From contig CAMDAN010000111.1 of assembly GCA_945888535.1 (NCBI GenBank), positions 1-7,065 on the forward strand: 7,065 nucleotides of DNA, written 5' to 3'. Each line of letters begins with the position of its first letter. Position 1 is the stretch's first letter. Position numbers and translations under genes: made by a program. The stretch is from Bordetella parapertussis (GTDB lineage Bacteria > Pseudomonadota > Gammaproteobacteria > Burkholderiales > Burkholderiaceae_C). The notes beneath the pieces were generated by a model that was not told the DNA's origin, made no database searches, and worked only from the letters and a program-made list of their open reading frames with translations. This document shows, piece by piece, positions 1-6,440 of the stretch.

Positions 1-528
1 TCGCAACAGCCCCCCCGTTTTTCCTGTGAATCCCGGGTAGTAAAAGTACTTGGTCCATCCTTTGGCCGGGCCGGACATCACGGGGGATGGCAGGGTATGC
101 GAGCGTTCCACAAAAGGCTCAGCCGAGAGGTATTCCAAATTAATCCAGATCGGTGCGGTGCCGGTGTGTTGCCTGTAACGAGAAATAAATAACGGCGGTA
201 TGTCGCAGCCAAAGGCTTCAATCCAAACGTTCGCTGGCTCTAAGTCTTCTAGGCCTTGGGAGTCCATCGCTTCCAACCAAGGGTTGACGGTGAGGTTGGC
301 GTGCTGCTCTTCCAACGCCCCCGGCGCCATCCATTTGAGGGCGCTCCCATCGTCAAGCCAAAGCCGAACGCGCTGGCCGCGCCCTGCGAGGTCGGCGCAC
401 AAGCGCCAGCAAACGCCGATATCGCCAAAGTTATCGATCACACGGCAAAAAATATCCCACAGCAAACCTTGACCTTGAAGGTGCGCGTGATTGACCGCAG
501 AAGTTGGGCCCGTGGCTGAAATGTTCAT
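1..528 (-). CDS. earP: EF-P arginine rhamnosyltransferase EarP, N-terminal 176 residues (partial, runs off left edge)
   Basis: EarP transfers rhamnose from dTDP-L-rhamnose to an arginine of elongation factor P, which then relieves ribosome stalling at polyproline. The minus strand stays open through all 176 codons to base 1. The N-terminal signature is clear: [16 protein letters not shown] at residues 24-39, with the two conserved aspartates D32 and D36, then CWRLCADLA. Later come IEAFGCDIP (103-111), [10 protein letters not shown] (128-137) and [13 protein letters not shown] (164-176), all typical of the family's N-terminal Rossmann half. Full-length members are about 370-390 residues, so the C-terminal nucleotide-sugar binding half is missing. 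The start is uncertain. ATG at 526-528 has only an adjacent AGG. A TTG at 463-465 would give MLWDIFC, closer to the usual N-terminus, with AAGGT a few bases upstream. The gene is divergent from uvrC. efp would be expected nearby to the left but is not in view. Confidence 0.93.
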   Translation of the reverse strand, partial: MNISATGPTSAVNHAHLQGQGLLWDIFCRVIDNFGDIGVCWRLCADLAGRGQRVRLWLDDGSALKWMAPGALEEQHANLTVNPWLEAMDSQGLEDLEPANVWIEAFGCDIPPLFISRYRQHTGTAPIWINLEYLSAEPFVERSHTLPSPVMSGPAKGWTKYFYYPGFTGKTGGLLR

Positions 529-612
529 CCTGAGATTGTCGGCGCGATTGTTGATTTTCAAATTCTGACGCGATGCTTTGGAATTTTCCAGCAAAGCCCT
601 GACAATAGCGCA
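529..612. promoter_or_regulatory. Divergent intergenic region between earP and uvrC
   Basis: These 84 bases must hold the start signals of both divergent genes if ATG 528 is the earP start. I see no convincing -35/-10 pair and no Shine-Dalgarno sequence in front of the uvrC ATG. No LexA-type box (CTGT-N8-ACAG) is visible, so SOS control is not supported by the sequence. A small inverted repeat, TGGAA-TT-TTCCA, lies around 579-590 with outer CTTTG/CAAAG arms; its role is unknown. Confidence 0.4.
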
Positions 613-2556
613 ATGACGTCGCCTAACTCAGAAGAACTTCTAAGCCAAGTGGCTGCGCTGCCGCTGTTGCCGGGCGTTTACCGTTATTTTGATGCTGACG
701 GTAATGTCTTGTATGTGGGCAAAGCCATCAGCCTCAAAAAACGCGTTTCCAGTTATTTCCAAAAAAACCACGGTGGAACCCGCATCGGCCACATGGTGGG
801 AAAAATTGCGCGTTTAGAAACCACGGTGGTCCGCTCCGAGGCCGAAGCTTTGCTCTTGGAAAACAACCTGATCAAGACGCTGAGCCCCAAATACAACATT
901 CTTTTTCGAGACGATAAAAGTTATCCCTACCTCAAGATGACTGCGGCTTCGCCAGGGCCAGCAACATCCAGCGTATCTCCCATGCAGTTTTCCCGCGTAG
1001 CGTACTACCGCGGCGGGGTTGAGAAAAAACACCACTACTTTGGGCCGTACCCCAGCGCGTGGGCGGTGAAAGAAGCCATTTTGTTGATGCAAAAAGTGTT
1101 TCGCCTGCGGACCTGCGAAGACTCGGTGTTTAGCAACCGCACCCGGCCGTGTTTGTTGTACCAAATCAAACGCTGCTCGGGTCCTTGCGTGGGACACATC
1201 ACGGCCCCAGACTACGCCCAAGATGTAAGCAACGCGGAGAAATTTTTGCGCGGTGATGCGCAAGAGGTTTTAAAGGGTTTGGAAATTCGAATGATGGCGC
1301 ATGCCGATCGATTGGAATTTGAGCAAGCCGCAGAACTTCGTAACCAAGTGTCGGCGCTCTCCAGCGTCTTGCACCAACAGTCGGTTGACAACGTGTCTGA
1401 CCGCGATGTCGACATACTGGCTGTCAAAGTACAAGGCGGCAAAGCCTGTGTCAATCTTGCGATGGTGCGCGGGGGCCGTCATCTGGGTGACCGGCCGTAT
1501 TTCCCTGTTCACGTCGAAGATGCAGCCGTGTTCATTGAAGAGGAAACCGCTGAGGCTACCCCTATTTCGGTTGAGGCGCAGGTCTTGGAAGCCTTCTTAG
1601 CGCAACACTATGTGAGTGTTCCTATGCCCTCGGTCCTCGTTGTGAGTGAGCCCGTTTCTAAGCGATTATTGTTAGCGTTGTCTGAGCAGCACGGGTTCAA
1701 AGTCAGCGCTGTTTACCAGCCTCGCGAGCAGCGACGCGCTTGGTTGGATATGGCCCAAACCAATGCGGCTTTGCAGCTAGCCCGCCTGTTGGCAGAAGAG
1801 GGTTCGCAGCAGGCCAGAACCCGCGCGTTGGCAGAGGCGCTGGATTTGGCGCACGAAGACTTAGACAACTTGCGCGTCGAGTGCTTTGATATTTCCCATA
1901 CTTCCGGAGAAGCTACCCAAGCGTCTTGTGTCGTCTTTGCCCACCACAAAATGCAAAACGCCCAATACCGGCGTTACAACATCGAAGGCATTACCCCAGG
2001 GGATGACTACGCCGCGATGCGCCAAGTCTTGACTCGGCGCTACAGCAAAATCGCTGACGCTTTGGCGCAAGCCAAACAACAAGGCCACGCGCCTTCGGGC
2101 AGCGACCGCCTTCCTGACTTGGTCTTGGTAGACGGCGGTAAAGGCCAGGTCTCCATGGCCCGGGAAGTATTTGAAAGTCTAGGGCTGGATCTGTCTTTGA
2201 TCGTGGGCGTGGAAAAAGGCGAGGGGAGAAAAGTCGGGCTCGAGGAATTGGTTTTCGCCGATGGCCGCGACAAGGTCTACCTTGGGGCTGATTCGGCCGC
2301 CTTGATGTTGGTAGCCCAAATTCGAGACGAAGCCCACCGATTTGCCATCACTGGAATGCGAGCCCAGCGGGCCAAGGTGCGGGTCGGTGGTAGCAAATTG
2401 GAAGACATCCCGGGCGTGGGTCCCAAGCGGCGAGCCAAACTCTTGCAACGTTTTGGCGGGGTTCGTGGCGTGGCGATGGCAAGCCAGCAAGACATCGCCT
2501 CCGTCGATGGAATTTCCTTGGAATTGGCTGAAGAAATCTACCGGGCGCTTCATTAG
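613..2556 (+). CDS. uvrC: Excinuclease ABC subunit C (UvrC)
   Basis: UvrC is the nuclease of UvrABC nucleotide excision repair and cuts DNA on both sides of a UvrB-bound lesion. The 647-residue protein carries the full domain order. The GIY-YIG 3'-incision domain is at about 17-98 (GVYRYF at 21, YVGKA at 34, R44). A cysteine cluster follows with C168, C180, C188 and C192, matching the four cysteines reported to bind Fe-S in E. coli UvrC. The UVR UvrB-binding motif is at about 225-255. The RNase H-like 5'-incision domain has FDISH (D426), GDDY (463-466), LVDGGKGQ (D507) and RDEAHRFAI (H575). Tandem helix-hairpin-helix motifs are at about 594-647 ([13 protein letters not shown]). A roughly 16-residue Ser/Pro-rich insertion lies at 112-127. 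ATG 613 is the only conventional start downstream of the in-frame stop at 517. No clear Shine-Dalgarno precedes it. pgsA follows after 18 bases, suggesting one transcript. Confidence 0.98.
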   Translation: MTSPNSEELLSQVAALPLLPGVYRYFDADGNVLYVGKAISLKKRVSSYFQKNHGGTRIGHMVGKIARLETTVVRSEAEALLLENNLIKTLSPKYNILFRDDKSYPYLKMTAASPGPATSSVSPMQFSRVAYYRGGVEKKHHYFGPYPSAWAVKEAILLMQKVFRLRTCEDSVFSNRTRPCLLYQIKRCSGPCVGHITAPDYAQDVSNAEKFLRGDAQEVLKGLEIRMMAHADRLEFEQAAELRNQVSALSSVLHQQSVDNVSDRDVDILAVKVQGGKACVNLAMVRGGRHLGDRPYFPVHVEDAAVFIEEETAEATPISVEAQVLEAFLAQHYVSVPMPSVLVVSEPVSKRLLLALSEQHGFKVSAVYQPREQRRAWLDMAQTNAALQLARLLAEEGSQQARTRALAEALDLAHEDLDNLRVECFDISHTSGEATQASCVVFAHHKMQNAQYRRYNIEGITPGDDYAAMRQVLTRRYSKIADALAQAKQQGHAPSGSDRLPDLVLVDGGKGQVSMAREVFESLGLDLSLIVGVEKGEGRKVGLEELVFADGRDKVYLGADSAALMLVAQIRDEAHRFAITGMRAQRAKVRVGGSKLEDIPGVGPKRRAKLLQRFGGVRGVAMASQQDIASVDGISLELAEEIYRALH

Positions 2557-2574
2557 CCGTGCCACAATAACGCC

Positions 2575-3150
2575 ATGTTCTTGACCATTCCCACACTATT
2601 GACTTGGACGCGTATTTTTGCGATCCCGTTGATTGTGGGCGTGTTTTATTTGCCTGAAAGTGTGATCGCTGCTGCCGATAAAAACTTTTGGGCTACCGTC
2701 ATGTTCGTTGTTTTTGCTTTGACCGATTGGCTTGATGGGTATCTGGCCCGCAAACTCGATCAAAGTTCCTCTTTCGGTGCATTTTTAGACCCGGTCGCGG
2801 ATAAATTTTTAGTCTGCGCTTGTGTTTTGGTCTTGGTTCACTTGCAGCGGGCCGATGTTTTTGTAGCACTCATCATTATTGGCAGAGAAATCGCCATTTC
2901 TGCTTTGCGCGAGTGGATGGCACAAATTGGAGCTTCAAAAAGCGTGGCGGTCCATATGATTGGCAAGCTCAAAACAGTCGTGCAGATGGTTGCTATTCCG
3001 TTCTTGCTGTTTGACGGCATGCTTTTTGGGTTGATGGATACCCGGCTTTGGGGCACTGCTCTGATCTGGGTCGCTGCGGTGCTTACAGTTTGGTCTATGG
3101 CCTATTATTTACAAAAGGCTATTCCTGAAATTAGGGCCCGAAGCCGCTGA
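2575..3150 (+). CDS. pgsA: CDP-diacylglycerol--glycerol-3-phosphate 3-phosphatidyltransferase
   Basis: PgsA makes phosphatidylglycerophosphate from CDP-diacylglycerol and sn-glycerol 3-phosphate at the inner membrane, the committed step to phosphatidylglycerol and cardiolipin. The 191-residue length fits the family. The CDP-alcohol phosphotransferase motif D-x2-D-G-x2-A-R-x8-G-x3-D-x3-D is complete: D51, D54, G55, A58, R59, G68, D72 and D76. Hydrophobic membrane segments lie at about 8-28, 38-52, 78-90, 96-112, 133-153 and 158-178. The N-terminus MFLTIPTLLTWTRIFAIP is typical of PgsA and supports ATG 2575, although no Shine-Dalgarno is visible in the 18-base gap after uvrC. Translation may therefore depend on coupling to uvrC. 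The uvrC-pgsA order is also found in E. coli. Confidence 0.96.
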   Translation: MFLTIPTLLTWTRIFAIPLIVGVFYLPESVIAAADKNFWATVMFVVFALTDWLDGYLARKLDQSSSFGAFLDPVADKFLVCACVLVLVHLQRADVFVALIIIGREIAISALREWMAQIGASKSVAVHMIGKLKTVVQMVAIPFLLFDGMLFGLMDTRLWGTALIWVAAVLTVWSMAYYLQKAIPEIRARSR

Positions 3151-3160
3151 TAAGTTCATT

Positions 3161-3186
3161 CGTAATTTAATTCGCTTAGAATTACG
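3161..3186. repeat. Inverted repeat in front of hupB
   Basis: CGTAATT (3161-3167) and AATTACG (3180-3186) are perfect 7-base arms separated by 12 bases, in the AT-rich stretch just after pgsA. The right arm overlaps the possible -35 of hupB, so this could be an operator or a weak hairpin. There is no following T run, so a standard intrinsic terminator for pgsA is not supported. Confidence 0.4.
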
Positions 3187-3205
3187 CTGCGGAATGTTGC
3201 ATAAT
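3176..3205 (+). promoter_or_regulatory. Possible sigma-70 promoter of hupB
   Basis: CATAAT at 3200-3205 matches the -10 consensus at 5 of 6 positions. TTAGAA at 3176-3181 is a weak -35 (3 of 6) with an 18-base spacer. The stretch is markedly AT-rich compared with the flanking genes. It would give a leader of about 50 bases before the GTG start of hupB. Called by eye only. Confidence 0.4.
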
Positions 3206-3252
3206 TAAATTTGAGAATTTTTTCCGCCACCTCCCCAAGTATTCTTATTGAT

Positions 3253-3258
3253 AAGGAA
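3253..3258 (+). promoter_or_regulatory. Ribosome binding site deciding the GTG start of hupB
   Basis: AAGGAA ends 6 bases before GTG 3265. It supports the 90-residue form over a TTG-initiated extension from 3211. Confidence 0.7.
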
Positions 3259-3264
3259 ATTTTT

Positions 3265-3537
3265 GTGAACAAAACTGAATTGATCGAACACATCGCCAAG
3301 CACGCTGACATTTCCAAGGCCGCTTCGTCGCGTGCATTGGAGTCCATCATTGGTGCCGTTAAAACCACCTTGAAAAAAGGCGGAACAGTCTCCTTAGTGG
3401 GATTTGGTTCTTTTGCCGTGACCAAGCGTGCAGCCCGTGCGGGCCGCAATCCACGTACGGGCGCTGCGATTAAAATCAAGGCAGCTAAAGTTCCTAAGTT
3501 CCGTCCTGGTAAAGCATTGAAAGATGCTTTGAATTGA
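3265..3537 (+). CDS. hupB: HU family DNA-binding protein (HupB)
   Basis: HU is a small basic nucleoid protein that binds and bends DNA as a dimer, without strong sequence preference, and compacts the chromosome. The 90-residue length is exactly that of typical [20 protein letters not shown] forms the N-terminal helical dimerisation region. [21 protein letters not shown] (about 46-66) covers the beta sheet and the DNA-binding arm, with the intercalating proline at P63 in RNPRTG. The C-terminal [15 protein letters not shown] is also canonical. The start is GTG 3265: AAGGAA at 3253-3258 sits 6 bases upstream and the product then begins MNKTEL as in relatives. An upstream in-frame TTG at 3211 would add 18 non-homologous residues and is not used here. 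tRNA-Val begins 16 bases after the stop with no terminator between them, so both probably share a transcript. ppiD lies beyond the tRNA. Confidence 0.97.
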   Translation: MNKTELIEHIAKHADISKAASSRALESIIGAVKTTLKKGGTVSLVGFGSFAVTKRAARAGRNPRTGAAIKIKAAKVPKFRPGKALKDALN

Positions 3538-3553
3538 TTTGTTGTTTCAGGTG

Positions 3554-3629
3554 GGGTGATTAGCTCAGTTGGTAGAGCGGCGCCCTTACAAGGCGTAGGT
3601 CGGCGGTTCGAGCCCGTCATCACCCACCA
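3554..3629 (+). tRNA. tRNA-Val (anticodon UAC)
   Basis: A complete 76-base cloverleaf can be folded by eye. The acceptor stem is GGGTGAT (3554-3560) with ATCACCC (3619-3625), the discriminator is A3626, and CCA is encoded at 3627-3629. The D arm is GCTC/GAGC with an AGTTGGTA loop. The anticodon stem GCGCC/GGCGT encloses loop CTTACAA with anticodon TAC at 3587-3589. The T arm is GGCGG-TTCGAGC-CCGTC. It lies 16 bases after hupB with no obvious promoter of its own, so it is probably cut out of the hupB transcript. A strong hairpin follows 7 bases downstream. Confidence 0.97.
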
Positions 3630-3636
3630 CCCAAAC

Positions 3637-3671
3637 AAAGGCGAACGTCAACGTTCGCCTTTTTTGTTTTT
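3637..3671 (+). terminator. Intrinsic terminator after tRNA-Val, immediately upstream of ppiD
   Basis: An 11-base-pair perfect stem (3637-3647 with 3652-3662, GC-rich core GGCGAACG/CGTTCGCC) has a TCAA tetraloop. It is followed by T6-G-T5 up to 3671. This is a textbook Rho-independent terminator for hupB/tRNA-Val. It ends only 14 bases before the ppiD ATG. Confidence 0.9.
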
Positions 3672-3674
3672 CCT

Positions 3675-3678
3675 GGAG
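3675..3678 (+). promoter_or_regulatory. Ribosome binding site of ppiD
   Basis: GGAG lies 7 bases before ATG 3686. It is one of the clearest Shine-Dalgarno sequences in the window and fixes the ppiD start right after the terminator T run. Confidence 0.75.
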
Positions 3679-3685
3679 ATAGCGC

Positions 3686-5617
3686 ATGTTTGATTTCGTC
3701 CGCAAGCACACCAAGATCATGATGGCCCTCATGTTTCTGCTCATTATTCCCGCCTTTGTGCTGGTCGGTGTCGATGGCTACCGCAGCATGAATGAGGGCG
3801 GCGCCTCCGTGGCCAAAGTGGGAAGCCACAGCATCACCCAAGGCGAATGGGATGCGGCGCACAAGCGTGAAGTCGACCGCTTGCGGGCTTCTATGCCTAA
3901 CCTGGACGCCAAAATGTTGGAGTCTCCTCAGGCGCGTTACATCACCCTGGAACGCTTGGTTCGCGACCAAGTGATCGCTCAAGCGACTGCCGATTCTTTA
4001 CTAAATATCAGCGATGCACGCCTTGCGCGAGAGCTTCAGCAAGATCCAACGATAGGCGCCTTAAGAAAAACTGATGGCAGTTTGGATATGGAGCGTTATC
4101 GTCAGCTTGCAGCGAGCCAAGGGCTGACCCCTGAAGGGTTTGAAGCCCGCGTTCGTCAAAACTTATCTGAGCGCCAAGTCGAAGCTGGTTTCGGTGCCAC
4201 GGTTTTTGCACCCAAAGCCTTGGCCGATGTCACCTTGAACGCCTTTTTCGAGCGTCGGGATGTCCAAATTTCCCGTTTTACACCGGCCCAATTTTTTACA
4301 AAAGTCTCACTCGCCGATACTGATATTGCAACTTACTACCAAGCCAACCAAGCCCTTTTCCAGGCCGCTGAATCGGCGGATGTGGAATACCTGGTGTTGG
4401 ATTTGGACGCGGTAAAGAAAACGATTGTGGTCAACGAAGCCGACCTCAAAACCTATTACGAACAAAACGCAAGCCGCCTGAGTTCCAAAGAAGAGCGCCG
4501 CGCCAGCCATATCTTGATCAACGCCCCCAAAGATATGAAGTCTGCTGAGCGTCAAAAGGCAAAAGAAACCGCGCAGACGCTTCTAGCCAAAGTTAAAAGC
4601 AATCCCGAAACTTTTGCGGCTATAGCTTCCAAAAACTCTCAAGATCCAGGTTCAGCAGCCAAGGGCGGCGACTTAGATTTCTTTGCCCGCGGTGCCATGG
4701 TCAAACCATTTGAAGACGCAGCGTTTTCTATGAAAAAAGGCGAGATTAGCGATCTGGTCGAGTCCGATTTTGGTTTCCATATTCTCAAACTTACCGACAT
4801 CAAAGCCCCTGCCCAAGCGTCTTTTGAAAGCCTGCGTGCGGGCCTTGAAGCGGAATTAAAAACCCAACAAGCGCAGCGTAAGTTTGCCGAATTAGCCGAA
4901 GTGTTTTCTAACGGCGTCTACGAGCAAGCTGACAGCTTAAAACCCATGGCGGAGCGTTTAAAGCTAGAAGTTAAAACAGCCAACGGCCTGCGCCGTACTC
5001 CGCAACCTGGTGCCGAGGGCGTTTTGGTGAACCCTAAACTTCTGGCGGCATTGTTTAGTTCTGATGCCACTGAAAAGAAGCGCAATACCGAAGCCATTGA
5101 AACCGGCGCCAGCCAATTGGTCTCAGCCCGCGTAGCGCGATATACGGCGGCGCACACCTTGCCCCTGGATGAAGTACGCAACGCGGTCAAAGACCGCCTC
5201 ATGCTGAGCCGTGCCACTGAGTTGGCTAAAAAAGAAGGCGCTGCTAGCCTTGCTGCCTGGAAAACCAATGCGGCTGCTGCTAGCCTGGGCGATTCCGTTT
5301 TGGTATCGCGTGAGCAAACCAGTGCAATCAAAGGGTTGCTCCTGAGCGCCATCATGCGTGCCGATACCGCTGCGCTTCCGAGTTGGGTAGGCGTTGATCT
5401 TGGCGAGCAGGGCTACGCGGTTGTGCGGCTGAACAAGGTATCAGCCCGCAACACGCCGACTGCAGAAACCGCCGCGCAGGAATACGCCCAGTACAGCCAG
5501 TGGCTTGCCAACGCAGAGTTGCAGTCGTATTACCAACTCTTGAAAGACCGTTTCAAAGTCAAAATCTCTGTTCCTCAGCCAAGCGCAGAAACAAGTTTGG
5601 CTGCAGCTGCGCAATAA
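3686..5617 (+). CDS. ppiD: Membrane-anchored periplasmic parvulin-type chaperone / peptidyl-prolyl isomerase PpiD
   Basis: PpiD is an inner-membrane protein whose bulk faces the periplasm, where it assists newly exported proteins near the Sec translocon. The 643-residue protein starts MFDFVRKHTK, a short positive cytoplasmic tail. One membrane segment follows at about 11-29 (IMMALMFLLIIPAFVLVGV). The SurA_N-like chaperone region spans about 38-200 (VAKVGSHSITQGEWD). A parvulin/rotamase domain lies at about 270-372, with RRASHILI, a GGDLDFFARGAMVKPFEDAAF block and DFGFHILKLTD. Long helical segments follow, ending in an Ala/Ser-rich tail. Length and layout match the family (about 620-650 residues). 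E. coli PpiD has weak or no isomerase activity, so chaperone function is the safer call. E. coli also has hupB next to ppiD. Here tRNA-Val and a terminator lie between them, and there is little room for a separate promoter after the terminator. Confidence 0.95.
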   Translation: MFDFVRKHTKIMMALMFLLIIPAFVLVGVDGYRSMNEGGASVAKVGSHSITQGEWDAAHKREVDRLRASMPNLDAKMLESPQARYITLERLVRDQVIAQATADSLLNISDARLARELQQDPTIGALRKTDGSLDMERYRQLAASQGLTPEGFEARVRQNLSERQVEAGFGATVFAPKALADVTLNAFFERRDVQISRFTPAQFFTKVSLADTDIATYYQANQALFQAAESADVEYLVLDLDAVKKTIVVNEADLKTYYEQNASRLSSKEERRASHILINAPKDMKSAERQKAKETAQTLLAKVKSNPETFAAIASKNSQDPGSAAKGGDLDFFARGAMVKPFEDAAFSMKKGEISDLVESDFGFHILKLTDIKAPAQASFESLRAGLEAELKTQQAQRKFAELAEVFSNGVYEQADSLKPMAERLKLEVKTANGLRRTPQPGAEGVLVNPKLLAALFSSDATEKKRNTEAIETGASQLVSARVARYTAAHTLPLDEVRNAVKDRLMLSRATELAKKEGAASLAAWKTNAAAASLGDSVLVSREQTSAIKGLLLSAIMRADTAALPSWVGVDLGEQGYAVVRLNKVSARNTPTAETAAQEYAQYSQWLANAELQSYYQLLKDRFKVKISVPQPSAETSLAAAAQ

Positions 5618-5634
5618 GAACAAGGTTACAGAGT

Positions 5635-5640
5635 TATAAT
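5635..5640 (+). promoter_or_regulatory. -10 box of tRNA-His promoter
   Basis: A perfect TATAAT lies 17 bases after the ppiD stop codon and 12 bases before the tRNA. Transcription would start near 5647, giving a very short leader. I see no good -35 at 16-18 bases upstream, where the sequence is the end of ppiD. Confidence 0.6.
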
Positions 5641-5651
5641 TTATCTGATAC

Positions 5652-5728
5652 GGTGGCTGTAGCTCAGTTGGTAGAGTCCAGGATTGTGATTCCTGTTGTC
5701 GTGGGTTCGAGCCCCATCAGCCACCCCA
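5652..5728 (+). tRNA. tRNA-His (anticodon GUG)
   Basis: The body 5653-5728 is 76 bases. The acceptor is GTGGCTG (5653-5659) with CAGCCAC (5718-5724), then C5725 and encoded CCA (5726-5728). G5652 supplies the extra G at position -1 that pairs with C73, the identity element of bacterial tRNA-His. The D arm is GCTC/GAGT. The anticodon stem CAGGA/TCCTG encloses TTGTGAT with anticodon GTG at 5686-5688, and the T loop is TTCGAGC. It has its own -10 box and terminator, so it can be expressed independently of ppiD. Confidence 0.97.
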
Positions 5729-5737
5729 ATATTCATG

Positions 5738-5778
5738 CGCCCTAGCGACCTTTTTGGTTTCTAGGGCGTTTTGTTTTT
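5738..5778 (+). terminator. Intrinsic terminator after tRNA-His
   Basis: CGCCCTAG (5738-5745) pairs perfectly with CTAGGGCG (5761-5768). Inside the 15-base loop ACC (5748-5750) can also pair with GGT (5756-5758). T4-G-T5 (5769-5778) follows. It closes the conserved block and separates it from the genes to the right. Confidence 0.85.
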
Positions 5779-5785
5779 AGGTCTG

Positions 5786-5806
5786 TTACAGACTGTTTAC
5801 AGACTG
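5786..5806 (+). repeat. Two tandem copies of a 10-base unit (period 11)
   Basis: TTACAGACTG occurs at 5786-5795 and again at 5797-5806, separated by one T. The first copy overlaps the near-palindrome TCTGTTACAGA (5782-5792). It lies between the tRNA-His terminator and the hydrolase gene. An 11-base period would put both copies on one DNA face, which suits a regulator site, but no known site is recognised. Confidence 0.6.
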
Positions 5807-5873
5807 CGTAGCAAGGTTTTTTCTCTGATGGCTGTACTTTGAGTGCAGCACATTGCTGAGTGAAAATCTAAGT

Positions 5874-6440
5874 ATGGCGAATCAAAACATACGAACCATC
5901 TATTACTTGCCCGGCTATGGAGGCCAGTTGGCGACTGGTTTGGGTAGAGCATTGATGGATCGGGGTTTCGATGTTGCAGGGCGCGAGACTCGTGGCGACT
6001 TCCGCTCGCTTCCTTTTGATGAGCAGATTAAGGCCGTAATGCTTGATTTGCAAAACCACTTCTGGGATGAGCAAGCACAGGTGGTCTGCAATTCCTTTGG
6101 GGCGTACTTGTTTCTTCATGCTCAAACCCAGATGGCATCCTTTCCGGGACGGGTGTTGCTTCTCTCGCCCATCGTCGGAGAATTCACCAACGAGCAGGCA
6201 GGTTCCACCTTTTCTCCCCCAAGACCTACCAAGCTCAAAGAGTTGGCAGAGGCGAATAAATTCAATGTGCCGTCTCGATGCGAAATTCATGTTGGACAAG
6301 AGGACTGGCAAAGCATTCCTGCCAACGTGCAGGCTTTTGGGTTGCTCACCGGCATTCATACCACCGTAGTGCCCGGTGGCGGTCACGACTTGGGTAAAGA
6401 CTACGTAAGTCCGCTACTAGATCGGTGGCTTTGTCCGTAG
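5874..6440 (+). CDS. Small alpha/beta-fold hydrolase (RBBP9/YdeN- or esterase-like), substrate unknown
   Basis: The 188-residue product resembles compact single-domain alpha/beta hydrolases. IYYLPGYGGQLATGLGRAL (9-27) gives strand beta-3 and an oxyanion-loop-like turn. VVCNSFGAYLF (70-80) is the nucleophile elbow with S74. VLLLSPIVGEF (94-104) follows. EIHVGQEDWQSIP (137-149) offers D144 as the acid, and VVPGGGHDLGKDY (165-177) gives the catalytic H171. So a Ser-Asp-His triad is present, although the elbow reads N-S-F-G rather than G-x-S-x-G. There is no signal peptide or membrane segment, so it is probably cytoplasmic. ATG 5874 is preferred over an in-frame TTG at 5853, but the Shine-Dalgarno is weak for both. 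It stands alone after the tRNA-His terminator. Substrate and pathway cannot be inferred. Confidence 0.75.
   Translation: MANQNIRTIYYLPGYGGQLATGLGRALMDRGFDVAGRETRGDFRSLPFDEQIKAVMLDLQNHFWDEQAQVVCNSFGAYLFLHAQTQMASFPGRVLLLSPIVGEFTNEQAGSTFSPPRPTKLKELAEANKFNVPSRCEIHVGQEDWQSIPANVQAFGLLTGIHTTVVPGGGHDLGKDYVSPLLDRWLCP

Noticed and set aside
10..22. C7-GTTTTTC near the left edge matches C7-GTTTTTC at 6519-6532, suggesting a repeat
   Set aside because: The left copy is in-frame earP coding sequence for the conserved KTGG stretch; similarity is limited to the homopolymers and is probably coincidence.
200..519. Plus-strand open frames at 200-472 and 256-519
   Set aside because: They lie antisense to the well-supported EarP coding sequence, whose motifs continue through the whole stretch.
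814..1263. 149-residue minus-strand open frame inside uvrC
   Set aside because: It overlaps conserved UvrC domains (GIY-YIG and cysteine cluster) and has no domain of its own; other shadow frames in uvrC and ppiD were dropped for the same reason.
3211..3264. TTG-initiated N-terminal extension of HU
   Set aside because: GTG 3265 has a good ribosome site and gives the canonical 90-residue MNKTEL start; the extension covers the probable untranslated leader.
3156..3638. 160-residue open frame on the minus strand across hupB and tRNA-Val
   Set aside because: It is antisense to a clear HU gene and a complete tRNA, and its product resembles the spurious translations commonly produced opposite tRNA genes.
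5500..5745. 81-residue plus-strand open frame running from the ppiD end through tRNA-His
   Set aside because: It crosses a complete tRNA and overlaps ppiD in another frame; it is a translation of tRNA sequence, not a gene.
5868..6386. 172-residue open frame on the minus strand opposite the hydrolase
   Set aside because: The plus-strand frame has a coherent alpha/beta-hydrolase layout with Ser, Asp and His; the antisense product shows no recognisable motif.
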